Shown piece after piece: positions 1 to 7,824 of a stretch of 64,000 nucleotides of DNA. Both the position numbers and the translations under genes were made by a program. This stretch comes from Bradyrhizobium sp. 4 (lineage in GTDB: Bacteria > Pseudomonadota > Alphaproteobacteria > Rhizobiales > Xanthobacteraceae), in assembly GCF_023100905.1 (NCBI RefSeq), contig NZ_CP064686.1, positions 5,828,001 through 5,892,000 on the forward strand, written 5' to 3'. Numbering within the stretch: position 1 is the first letter of the stretch; each line of letters starts with the position of its first letter. A model generated the notes under the pieces. That model saw only the letters and a program-made list of their open reading frames with translations, did not search any database and was not told the DNA's origin.

Positions 1-1264
1 GGCTCTTGGGCCACACCACCGAGGACTTGTCGTCGATGTACTGGATCACGACCGGAAACGAGCGCTCGTTCTGCCCGGCCATCGGCGTGCCCTCGCCGTA
101 AAACTTGACGCCGAAGCCGAGCATGGTGCCGCCCTCGGGAATATCAGTGTCGAGCGCAGCTTTGCGCAGCGCATCTGGATCGACGCCACCGTACTTCTTG
201 ATCGCACGCGGCAGCACGTCATTCATGAACACATAAGTGTTGGACGCACCGATGCCGACATGCGCCGAGCGGATGGCGACGCCGGGCCGGATCTTGTCGA
301 ATTCCTCGCCGACCATCTTGATCACAGGCGGGAGCTTGGGATCCATGGTCTTCTGGTTGGCAAGCCAGATCGAGATCGGGTCGGTGTTGAAGATGTAGGT
401 GGCATCGGCCCCCATGCCTTCCTTCAGTTTTTCATAGACCCCGTAACCCGCACCATGCCCCATCAGCGCGCCGAATTTCAGCCCCTGCTCGCGCGCCTGA
501 CGCAGCAACAGCGTGATATCGGGGTTGTAGCCGGTGTGGAAAATGACGTCGGGCTTGGCGCGCTTCAACTTGGTCACCAGCGCGGAGAGGTCAGGCGCGG
601 TGGCCGAATAGCCTTCCTTCATCACGACGTTGAAGCCCGCCTTTTTCGCGCCGGCCTCGTTGCCCCTGGACACGTCGACGCCATAGGCGCCGTCCTCGTG
701 AATGATCGCGACGCGCAGATCCTTCGGCTCCTTGTCGAACTTCGCCTTGGCGTTCTGCGCGATGAAATCCATCGTCATCATGCCGAACTGGTCGCCGCTC
801 GCTTGCGGGCGGAAGACGTATTTGTAACCCTTCTCGTTGAACACGGCCGACGAGATGCAGGTCGTCATCCACATGAACTTCTTGAGCTGCTCGACACGGG
901 CCGCGACCGGCACGCATTGCGCCGAGGAGAAGAAGCCGAGCACCATGTCGACCTTTTCCTGCTCGAGCAGGCGAACGGATTCGTTGATCGCGATGTCGGG
1001 CTTGCTCTGCGCATCGGCATAGACCGCTTCGATCTTGTAACCCTCGACGCCGGTCCTGGCGAAATGGTCGAGGACGATCTTTGCTCCAATATAGCCGAGT
1101 TCAGAGCCGCCGCCGGCGAGAGGCCCTGTCAAATCGAAAACGACGCCGATCTTGATCTTCTTATCTTTGCCTTGATCCTGGGCCTGGGCGGACAGCGCCA
1201 AGCCCGTCGCTGATATCGCGACCAACAGCCCACGTACCAAACGGGCAGCCATGCGCACGCGCAT
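1..1264 (-). CDS. ABC transporter substrate-binding protein, branched-chain amino acid type (C-terminus beyond window)
   Basis: The minus strand reads open from an ATG at 1264 to the window edge, giving 421 codons without a stop, so the C-terminus is missing. The protein starts with a Sec signal peptide (MRVRMAARLVRGLLVAI... ending AQAQDQ) and continues IKIGVVFDLTGPLAGGGSE, the usual first strand of type I periplasmic binding proteins of the Leu/Ile/Val family (Peripla_BP_6). Later segments such as VAIIHEDGAYGV and PDVIFHTGYNPDI fit the second lobe. It would bind an amino acid or a related small organic acid in the periplasm for a Liv-type importer. The permease and ATPase genes are not visible and may lie beyond position 1. 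The ligand cannot be told from the sequence. Confidence 0.88.
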   Translation of the reverse strand, partial: MRVRMAARLVRGLLVAISATGLALSAQAQDQGKDKKIKIGVVFDLTGPLAGGGSELGYIGAKIVLDHFARTGVEGYKIEAVYADAQSKPDIAINESVRLLEQEKVDMVLGFFSSAQCVPVAARVEQLKKFMWMTTCISSAVFNEKGYKYVFRPQASGDQFGMMTMDFIAQNAKAKFDKEPKDLRVAIIHEDGAYGVDVSRGNEAGAKKAGFNVVMKEGYSATAPDLSALVTKLKRAKPDVIFHTGYNPDITLLLRQAREQGLKFGALMGHGAGYGVYEKLKEGMGADATYIFNTDPISIWLANQKTMDPKLPPVIKMVGEEFDKIRPGVAIRSAHVGIGASNTYVFMNDVLPRAIKKYGGVDPDALRKAALDTDIPEGGTMLGFGVKFYGEGTPMAGQNERSFPVVIQYIDDKSSVVWPKS

Positions 1265-1359
1265 CAAAACCTCCCTGGCCGATTGTGCATTGCATTCTTT
1301 TTGCTTTTGTATTTTTGCCCATCACATGGGCTGGGCGCAGCGATGTCAAGCCTCGCGCG

Positions 1360-2063
1360 TCAGCGCAACGCGAACTGCTGCTCGACGAAGGCCGTGACAA
1401 ATCGCGGCATGGACGGCGTGAGATCGCTCATTCCGCGCACGAGATGGATAGCCGACAGCTCCGGCTCGGCCTCGCGCGCCAGATTGGCTTCGATCCGCGC
1501 ACGCGCCACATCACCCGGCATGTCCAGGTTGATAATTTGCAACATGGCAATCGTGGGGCCGGTGACGACGCAGTGCCAGTCCGGTTCGACCCGATAGTCG
1601 GCCGCGGTGAGGCCGGTCTCTTCCTCGAGTTCGCGGATCACGCTGCCGGGAATGTCCAGCGTGTCGCCCCTGACGTCGTCGAGATCGGGCGTGCCCGATG
1701 GGAAATAGATCCGGCCTGCATTGGCGGTATGCTGCGCCATCTCGCCCATCACGAATGCGCCGTCGGAGCTACGCAGCGCGCCCATGCCAAAACCGTTGAA
1801 CACGGCCTTGTCGGGAAAGCCCAGTCGCGCCAGGCGAGGAAGCTCGCGAAATCGGTCTCGAAATAGGTCGCGGCGAGATGGCCGTCGGTAAACACGGCAT
1901 CCCGCCCGATCAGGACGCGACCGTTCCAGATCTTTGGCCGCTCGCGCTGCTTCTCGGCGAAATGCGTGGCGATCTCGTCACGCCGCTCCTCCGCGAACGG
2001 CCAGACGATCGGCCGGACGGCAAGATCAAGCGTCGTGACCCGATGGATTGTCAGTGACGTCAT
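1360..2063 (-). pseudogene. Nudix hydrolase, interrupted by a frameshift
   Basis: Two minus-strand frames make one protein. Frame A starts at 2063 (MTSLTIHRVTTLDLAVRP) and reads to about 1815; frame B continues with KAVFNGFGMGALRSSDGAF to the stop at 1360. They join at the short G run 1813-1815 (plus strand): one extra G there would restore a continuous protein of about 234 residues (AFPDKAVFNGF). Frame B carries the Nudix core RELEEETGL, although the first half of the Nudix box is divergent. Family members hydrolyse nucleoside diphosphates linked to another group. The defect is either a real loss-of-function mutation or a sequencing error; both parts keep the codon bias of a recent or intact gene. 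It stands alone, with its own direction shared with the flanking genes. Confidence 0.75.
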
Positions 2064-2092
2064 GACGCTTGGTTACCGAGCCTTGGCGTCAG

Positions 2093-3118
2093 TTATTTGG
2101 CGCTCCCCGTGGTCTTCTTGGCCTGCTCGACATATTTGTTGGTGAAGGTCTTGCTGACGTCGATCTTGGCGTTCGCCACGTCGGGGGAGCCGACGCTGAA
2201 AACCGCGAGCACTGCGTCGGCGCCCTTCGGGTCCATCTTGCCGGTTTCGGAGAACATCGGGATCGTGTTCTTCAGCGCCGCGAGATAGAGGTCCTTGTTC
2301 TTGCCGACCGTCTCCTCCGGCATCTTCGCCATGATCTCCTCGGGCGAGTGCGAGTGGATCCAGGCGAGCGTGCCCAGGATCGCATTGGTCAGCGCCTGCG
2401 TCTCCTTCTCGTGGCCGGCAACCCAGGCAGCGGTCGAGTACAGCGCGCCGCCCGGATATTCGCCCCCGAACGTCTCGAGCGTATCCTTTTGCGTACGGGT
2501 GTCCGAGAGGATGCGCAGATCCTTGTGGCTGCCCTGGAGCACGGTCACGGAGGGATCGAGCATTACGGCCGCGTCGATCTGGCCCTGCTCCATGGCGGCG
2601 ACCGCAGTGGCGCCGAGGCCGACGCCGATCACGGCGGTGCTGGCGGGATCGACGCCATTTTTCTTGAGCATATATTTGAGGAAGAAGTCCGTAGAAGAGC
2701 CGGGCGCGCTGACGCCGACCTTCTTGCCGGCGAGGTCCTTGATCGACTTGATCTCGTTGGTGTGCGAGGGCGAAACCACCAGCACGAGGCCGGGATAGCG
2801 GTCATAGACGACGAACGCCTGAAGCTCTTGCTTCTTGGCTGCGAGGTTGACGCAATGGTCGAAATAGCCGGAGACCACGTCGGCGCTGCCGCCGAGCACG
2901 GCCTTGAGCGCGTCCGAGCCGCCCTTGAGGTCCACGAGTTCGACATTGAGGCCGGCCTTGTCGTATTCGCCAAGCTGTTTTGCCAGCACCGTCGGCAAAT
3001 AGCACAGGCAGGAGCCGCCGCCGATCGCGATGGTGACCTTGCTTTGCGCCGCGGCAAGACCGGTGGTGAGCGTCAGCGCGATCAACGCGCCCGCGAGCCT
3101 GGCTATCGTGTTCTTCAT
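2093..3118 (-). CDS. ABC transporter substrate-binding protein, NitT/TauT (NMT1-like) family
   Basis: The start at 3118 is preceded by a strong GGAGG, and the 341-residue product opens with a Sec signal peptide (MKNTIARLAGALIALTLTTG, then AAAQ). The mature part begins KVTIAIGGGSCLCYLPTVLA, followed by GLNVELVDLKGGSDALKAVL and GSADVVSGYFDH, the pattern of periplasmic proteins for nitrate, taurine, sulfonate or thiamine-precursor importers. Matching permease and ATPase genes lie at 3745-5348 on the same strand, separated from it by a cupin gene on the opposite strand, so this is probably the binding protein of that importer. A Cys pair (SCLCY) sits near the expected ligand cleft. The ligand is unknown. 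Confidence 0.88.
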   Translation of the reverse strand: MKNTIARLAGALIALTLTTGLAAAQSKVTIAIGGGSCLCYLPTVLAKQLGEYDKAGLNVELVDLKGGSDALKAVLGGSADVVSGYFDHCVNLAAKKQELQAFVVYDRYPGLVLVVSPSHTNEIKSIKDLAGKKVGVSAPGSSTDFFLKYMLKKNGVDPASTAVIGVGLGATAVAAMEQGQIDAAVMLDPSVTVLQGSHKDLRILSDTRTQKDTLETFGGEYPGGALYSTAAWVAGHEKETQALTNAILGTLAWIHSHSPEEIMAKMPEETVGKNKDLYLAALKNTIPMFSETGKMDPKGADAVLAVFSVGSPDVANAKIDVSKTFTNKYVEQAKKTTGSAK

Positions 3119-3255
3119 TGGTTTCCTCCGTTCGGCTGGCGGCACCATAGAGCAGCCGGACTGGCTTGAGAAGCAGGACCGAAGGCGCTGGCCATCGGCC
3201 TTTCGGCGCAATAGCATGCGCCCATAAGAACAATTCTTGATGGGGAGGATCATCC

Positions 3256-3705
3256 ATGAATCGCCTTGCAATCGGACTGTCGATCGCCACCGCTTTTGCC
3301 GCCGGATGCGGCGCAACTCACCTGCTTCTGCCGGCGCTGGCCGCGGAGAACATCACGCCGCAGATCATCCACACCGGCGAGATGGAGGGTGACGCGCTCG
3401 GGAACGCGAACGCCGTCGGCTTCCGTTCCAAGATGTTCGCGAGCGCCGACGGCGCCACCATCTCGATCCAGGTCGGCAATGTGCCCAAGCACATGCATCC
3501 CAACACCAACGAGATCCAGTACATTTTAGAGGGCACCGGCACGATCTGGTTCGGCGACAAGGAAGTCACGGTGAAGCCGGGCGACCTCGTCATCATCCCG
3601 AAGGGGACGCCGCATGGCGGCACCAAGCCGATCAGCGGACAGGTCAAGGCGATCGCGATCAAGACGCCGCCGCAGGCCCCCGACGACACCAAACTGCTGG
3701 ACTGA
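3256..3705 (+). CDS. Secreted cupin-domain protein
   Basis: A small protein of 149 residues with a good ribosome binding site (GGGGAGG) before the ATG. Residues 1-30 form a signal peptide or single membrane anchor (MNRLAIGLSIATAFAAGCGA, with a later LAAE cleavage-like site). Residues about 60-140 make one cupin barrel: the first motif is HMHPNTNEIQYILEGTG and the second PGDLVIIPKGTPHG, together giving His/His/Glu/His metal ligands. It is probably a periplasmic metal-binding protein; small-molecule binding or dioxygenase activity cannot be assigned. It sits inside an otherwise minus-strand ABC transporter locus, divergent from the binding-protein gene with 137 bp between, which suggests shared control. 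Confidence 0.85.
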   Translation: MNRLAIGLSIATAFAAGCGATHLLLPALAAENITPQIIHTGEMEGDALGNANAVGFRSKMFASADGATISIQVGNVPKHMHPNTNEIQYILEGTGTIWFGDKEVTVKPGDLVIIPKGTPHGGTKPISGQVKAIAIKTPPQAPDDTKLLD

Positions 3706-3744
3706 TCGATCCGGGGCTCGCGCGGTGCGCGGGCCCCTCGCGGC

Positions 3745-4530
3745 CTAGCCGCGTCCGTCCACGGTCGGGCGCCACACCAGCAGTCTCCGCTCCACCAACG
3801 TCACGCCAAAGTCGATCAGGATGACGAAGGCCGACAGCACGAACATGCCGGCGAACACGCCGGCGACGTCGAAGATGCCTTCGGCCTGCTGGATGAGATA
3901 GCCGAGCCCCGCCGCCGATCCCAGATATTCGCCGACGACCGCACCGACCACGGCAAAGCCCACCGACGTGTGCAGCGAGGAGAACATCCACGACAGCGCG
4001 GAGGGCCAATAGACGTGCTGCATCAGCTGCCGCTCGCTCATACCGAGCATGCGGCCATTGTCGAGCACGGTGCGGCTGACCTCCTTGACGCCCTGATAGA
4101 CGTTGAAGAACACGATGAAGAACACCAGCGTCACGCCGAGCGCGACCTTGGACCAGATGCCCAGCCCCAGCCACAGCGCGAAGATCGGCGCCAGCACCAC
4201 ACGCGGCAGTGCGTTGACCATCTTCACGTAGGGATCGAACACCGCGGCGACCAGCGGCTGGCGCGCGAACCAGAAGCCGATCAGCACGCCGCCGGCCGAT
4301 CCGATCACGAAGGCCAGGATCGATTCCATCAGCGTGATGCCGAGATGCTTCCAGATCACGCCGGACGAGAACCATTTGACGATCTGGGCGAAGACATCGA
4401 CCGGGTTGGAGAAGAAGAACGGCGGCAGCAGGATCTTGCCGAACACGGGTACGGTCGAGAGCAATTGCCACAGCGCGAGGCAGACCACCGCGACCAGCAC
4501 TTGCAGCGAGAGCAGCGTCACGCGCGACAT
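3745..4530 (-). CDS. ABC transporter permease, SsuC/TauC type
   Basis: A 261-residue integral membrane protein with about six hydrophobic segments. The cytoplasmic EAA loop is visible around TVLDNGRMLGMSERQLMQHVYWPSALSWM, which binds the partner ATPase in importers of the NitT/TauT class. The ATG at 4530 overlaps the ATPase stop codon by one base (TGATG), so the two are translationally coupled; a GTG three bases earlier is the alternative start. With the ATPase at 4530-5348 and the binding protein at 2093-3118 it forms a complete importer. The substrate is not deducible; aliphatic sulfonate, nitrile-derived or pyrimidine compounds are typical of the class. Confidence 0.9.
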   Translation of the reverse strand: MSRVTLLSLQVLVAVVCLALWQLLSTVPVFGKILLPPFFFSNPVDVFAQIVKWFSSGVIWKHLGITLMESILAFVIGSAGGVLIGFWFARQPLVAAVFDPYVKMVNALPRVVLAPIFALWLGLGIWSKVALGVTLVFFIVFFNVYQGVKEVSRTVLDNGRMLGMSERQLMQHVYWPSALSWMFSSLHTSVGFAVVGAVVGEYLGSAAGLGYLIQQAEGIFDVAGVFAGMFVLSAFVILIDFGVTLVERRLLVWRPTVDGRG

Positions 4531-5348
4531 CACACCGCCTCCGCCGCTTGCGTGGATTGCGCGTAGCCCTTCATGACCTCGTCCTTGAGCACGCTCCAGA
4601 TCTCGCGATGAAGCGCATGGAATTCCTTGTCCAGCCGCACTTCAAAAATGTCGCGCGGGCGCGGCAGGCTCACGCGCCAGTCGCCGATGATGCGCGAGGA
4701 CGGCCCCGCCGACATGATCACGACGCGGTCGGCGAGCGCGATCGCCTCCTCCAGATCGTGGGTGACGAACAGCACGGCCTTGCGGTCGGCGTTCCAGAGG
4801 TCGAGCAGCAGGTTGCCCATGACCTGCCGGGTCTGTGCATCCAGCGGCCCGAACGGCTCGTCCATCAGCAGGATCTTTGGATCGCGGATCAGCACCTGCG
4901 CCAGCGCCACGCGCTTGCGCTGGCCGCCCGAGAGCATGTGCGGATAGCGGTTGGCGAAGGCACCCAGGCCGACCGAGGTCAGCCATGTCTGCGCCCGCGG
5001 CAGCGTCTCGCCGCGCGGCGTGCCGCTGACTTCGAGCCCGATCGCGACGTTGTCCAGCGCGGTCTTCCAGGGGAACAGCGCATCGGCCTGGAACAGATAG
5101 CCGGCATCCCGATTCAGCCCGGCGAGCGGCTGGTCGAATATCCTGACGCTCCCGGCAGCCGGCTTCAGCAGCCCGGCCGCGACGTTGAGCAGTGTTGATT
5201 TCCCGCAGCCGGTCGGGCCGACGATGGCGACGAACTCGCCCTGCGCCACCGTCAGATGCGCCTTCTCCACCGCCGTATAGACCCGCCCGTCCCCCAGCTG
5301 GAACGCGACCTTGGCATCTTCCAGCGCCACTGCCGTAGGCGTTATCAT
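4530..5348 (-). CDS. ABC transporter ATP-binding protein, SsuB/TauB type
   Basis: This 272-residue ATPase starts at 5348 behind GGAGGG. It carries a Walker A motif (GPTGCGKST), an ABC signature (LSGGQRKRVALAQ), a Walker B motif (ILLMDEPFGPLD) and the switch histidine (VLFVTHDLEEA). The C-terminal region (PRPRDIFEVRLDKEF) matches the tail common in NitT/TauT-class ATPases. It precedes and overlaps the permease gene by one base and powers that importer. A separate, divergently transcribed osmoprotectant ATPase gene begins 132 bp away at 5481; the two ATPases belong to different transporters. Confidence 0.92.
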   Translation of the reverse strand: MITPTAVALEDAKVAFQLGDGRVYTAVEKAHLTVAQGEFVAIVGPTGCGKSTLLNVAAGLLKPAAGSVRIFDQPLAGLNRDAGYLFQADALFPWKTALDNVAIGLEVSGTPRGETLPRAQTWLTSVGLGAFANRYPHMLSGGQRKRVALAQVLIRDPKILLMDEPFGPLDAQTRQVMGNLLLDLWNADRKAVLFVTHDLEEAIALADRVVIMSAGPSSRIIGDWRVSLPRPRDIFEVRLDKEFHALHREIWSVLKDEVMKGYAQSTQAAEAV

Positions 5349-5480
5349 GTGTTCCCTCCGAACTTGGCCCGATGCCTTAGCCGCTCGCGCGGCCAAGTTC
5401 AATCAAGCCGCCAAGCGTGGTACGCATGGGCCTCGTCATCCCCTGCCCCACGGGCGGGTTAGCGTAGTGAGCCCCGCCCG

Positions 5481-6263
5481 ATGCCATCCAGGCCGATGAT
5501 TGGCTATGCCCACGTCACCAAGAGCTTCGGCGCGCTCAAGGCCGTGGACGATGTGTCACTCGACATCGCCGAAGGCGAGTTTGTGGCCGTCGTCGGCGGC
5601 TCGGGTTCGGGCAAGACGACGCTGCTGCGGCTCGCCAACCGCCTGATCGAGGCGGATGGCGGCACGATCACGGTCGAGGGCGACGACGTGCAGTCTGTCG
5701 ATCCGGTCGCGCTGCGGCGCCGCATCGGCTACGTCTTCCAGAGCGGCGGGCTGTTCCCGCATCTGAGCGTCGCGGACAACATCGGGATCACGCCAAAACT
5801 GCTCGGCGTCCCGGCGGTGGATATCGCAACGCGGGTCGATGAGTTACTCGAGCTCGTGCAGCTCGACCGGGCCGCGCATCGCGAGCGGTTGCCGGATGCG
5901 CTCTCGGGCGGCCAGCGCCAGCGCGTCGGCGTGGCGCGGGCGCTTGCGGCACGGCCCCGCATCGTGCTGATGGACGAGCCCTTCGGCGCGCTCGATCCCC
6001 TCACCCGCGATGCGCTCGGCGACGATTTTCGCGAGCTGCACCGCAAGCTCGGCCTGACCACCGTGATGATCACCCACGACATGACGGAAGCGATTTTGCT
6101 CGCCGACCGCATCGCGGTGATGCGCAGCGGGAAGCTGCTGGCGCAGGGCACGCCAATGGAGCTCTCGAAAAGCAGCGACGCCTACGTGCTGGAGCTGCTA
6201 CGGACGCCGCGACGCCAGGTCGAGCGATTGAACGCGCTACTGCCACAGAGCGGGGCGGCATGA
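5481..6263 (+). CDS. Osmoprotectant (glycine betaine/choline/proline-type) ABC transporter ATPase
   Basis: A 260-residue ATPase with Walker A GGSGSGKTTLL, signature LSGGQRQRVGVARALA and Walker B IVLMDEPFGALDPLTR, the last extended motif being typical of the OpuCA/ProV/YehX branch. It ends about where the ATPase core ends and has no CBS domains, unlike full-length ProV or OpuCA, so direct ionic-strength or cyclic-di-AMP sensing through CBS is not expected. The start at 5481 has no clear Shine-Dalgarno; a second ATG at 5496 is possible. Its stop overlaps the next gene's start (ATGA at 6260-6263), which makes a coupled two-gene importer. Confidence 0.9.
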   Translation: MPSRPMIGYAHVTKSFGALKAVDDVSLDIAEGEFVAVVGGSGSGKTTLLRLANRLIEADGGTITVEGDDVQSVDPVALRRRIGYVFQSGGLFPHLSVADNIGITPKLLGVPAVDIATRVDELLELVQLDRAAHRERLPDALSGGQRQRVGVARALAARPRIVLMDEPFGALDPLTRDALGDDFRELHRKLGLTTVMITHDMTEAILLADRIAVMRSGKLLAQGTPMELSKSSDAYVLELLRTPRRQVERLNALLPQSGAA

Positions 6264-7819
6264 GCCTTTTCACCGATCCGCGCTGGGGCGAGGCGCTGGG
6301 GCATTTGCCCGACTATCTCGGCAACCATGTACGGGTCAGTCTCGCCGCACTTGCGCTCGGCCTGATCGTCAGCCTGCCGCTGGCGATCCTGACGCGCAAC
6401 CGCCCAACGCCGCGCGCCGTCCTGCTCGCGCTAGCCAGCATCGTGCAGACGGTGCCCGGGCTGGCGCTGCTCGCGCTGTTCTATCCGCTCCTGCTGCTCG
6501 CGGCCTCCGTGGCGCTGGCCTGGTTCGGCGTCTCCTTCTCCGCTTTCGGCTTCCTGCCGGCGATGCTGGCGCTGGCGCTCTATTCGATGCTGCCGGTGCT
6601 GCGCAATGGCATCACCGGCCTCAACGGCATCGATCCCGCGCTGATCGAGGCTGCCAAAGGCGTCGGAATGACCGCACGGCAGTCGCTGGTGATGGTGGAA
6701 CTGCCGCTGGCTCTCCCGGTGATGATGGCTGGCATCCGTACCGCCGCCGTGTGGGTGATCGGCACCGCGACGCTGTCGACCCCGATCGGGCAGACCAGCC
6801 TCGGCAATTACATCTTTGCCGGGCTGCAGACCCAGAATTGGGTGTTCGTGCTGTTCGGCTGCTTTGCCTCGGCCCTGCTTGCGCTCGCGGTCGATCAACT
6901 GCTCGGCCTGATCGAGAGCGGCCTGCGCCGGCGCAGCCGCGCGCGTACAGCGCTTGGCGCGGCCGGGATCGCGGCACTGGTCGCCGCAACATTGGTGCCG
7001 ACGATAGAGCGCTCACCGAACAGCTATGTCGTCGGCGCCAAGACGTTTGCCGAGCAGTATGTGCTGTCGGCGCTGATGCGCGACCGGCTGCAGGCCTCCG
7101 GCCTTTCCGCCGTCGCACGATCCGGTCTCGGCTCGAGCGTGATCTTCGAGGCATTGAAGGCCGGCGATATCGATCTCTATGTCGATTATTCCGGCACGCT
7201 CTGGGCCAATCAGCTTCACCGCACGGACATCCAACCGCGGGCGGAGCTGCTGGCGGAGCTGCAGACGACGCTTGCGAAGGAGAACATCACCCTGCTCGGC
7301 GAGCTCGGATTCGAGAACGCCTATGCGCTGGTGATCCCTAAGAAACGCGCCGAGGCGCTTGGCATCCGTACCATCGCCGATCTCGCCGCGCATGCTTCGA
7401 CCCTGTCGATCGCCGGCGACTATGAGTTCTTCTCGCGACCCGAATGGGCGGCGCTGCAAAAGGCCTATGGGCTCTCGTTCCGCGCCGAGCGCCAGATGCA
7501 GCCGGACTTCATGTATGCGGCGGTCGCCAGCGGCGAGGTCGATGTCATCGCGGGCTACACCAGCGACGGGCTGATCGCAAAATACGATCTCGTTGCGCTC
7601 GACGATCCCAGGCAGGCGATCCCGCCCTACGACGCCATCCTGCTGCTGGCCCCGAAACGGGCCGGCGACGAGCGGCTGCAGGCCGCGCTGAAACCGCTGC
7701 TCGGCAAGATCGACATCGCGACCATGCGCGAAGCCAATTTACGCGCCGCCGGCAATGATGCGAATTCGTCGCCGGATGCCGTGGCGAAATGGCTGTGGGA
7801 GAAGGTGGGTGGGCGGTAG
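6260..7819 (+). CDS. Fused permease and substrate-binding protein of osmoprotectant ABC transporter (OpuC/YehYZ type)
   Basis: The 519-residue protein joins two subunits usually encoded separately. Residues about 1-215 are a BPD-type permease with five to six membrane segments and an EAA loop (LIEAAKGVGMTARQSLVMVE). A further membrane segment near residues 225-250 leads to a periplasmic binding domain of the OpuAC family, from about residue 255 (NSYVVGAKTFAEQYVLSALM) to the C-terminus, including DLYVDYSGTLW and ERQMQPDFMYAAV. Tethering means a binding domain is always held at each permease half. Quaternary amines such as betaine, choline or carnitine are the known ligands of this family; which one is used here is inference. 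Confidence 0.9.
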   Translation: MSLFTDPRWGEALGHLPDYLGNHVRVSLAALALGLIVSLPLAILTRNRPTPRAVLLALASIVQTVPGLALLALFYPLLLLAASVALAWFGVSFSAFGFLPAMLALALYSMLPVLRNGITGLNGIDPALIEAAKGVGMTARQSLVMVELPLALPVMMAGIRTAAVWVIGTATLSTPIGQTSLGNYIFAGLQTQNWVFVLFGCFASALLALAVDQLLGLIESGLRRRSRARTALGAAGIAALVAATLVPTIERSPNSYVVGAKTFAEQYVLSALMRDRLQASGLSAVARSGLGSSVIFEALKAGDIDLYVDYSGTLWANQLHRTDIQPRAELLAELQTTLAKENITLLGELGFENAYALVIPKKRAEALGIRTIADLAAHASTLSIAGDYEFFSRPEWAALQKAYGLSFRAERQMQPDFMYAAVASGEVDVIAGYTSDGLIAKYDLVALDDPRQAIPPYDAILLLAPKRAGDERLQAALKPLLGKIDIATMREANLRAAGNDANSSPDAVAKWLWEKVGGR

Positions 7820-7824
7820 GCCGG

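Noticed and set aside
260..1213. A 317-codon plus-strand frame
   Set aside because: Antisense to the binding-protein gene that runs off the left edge.
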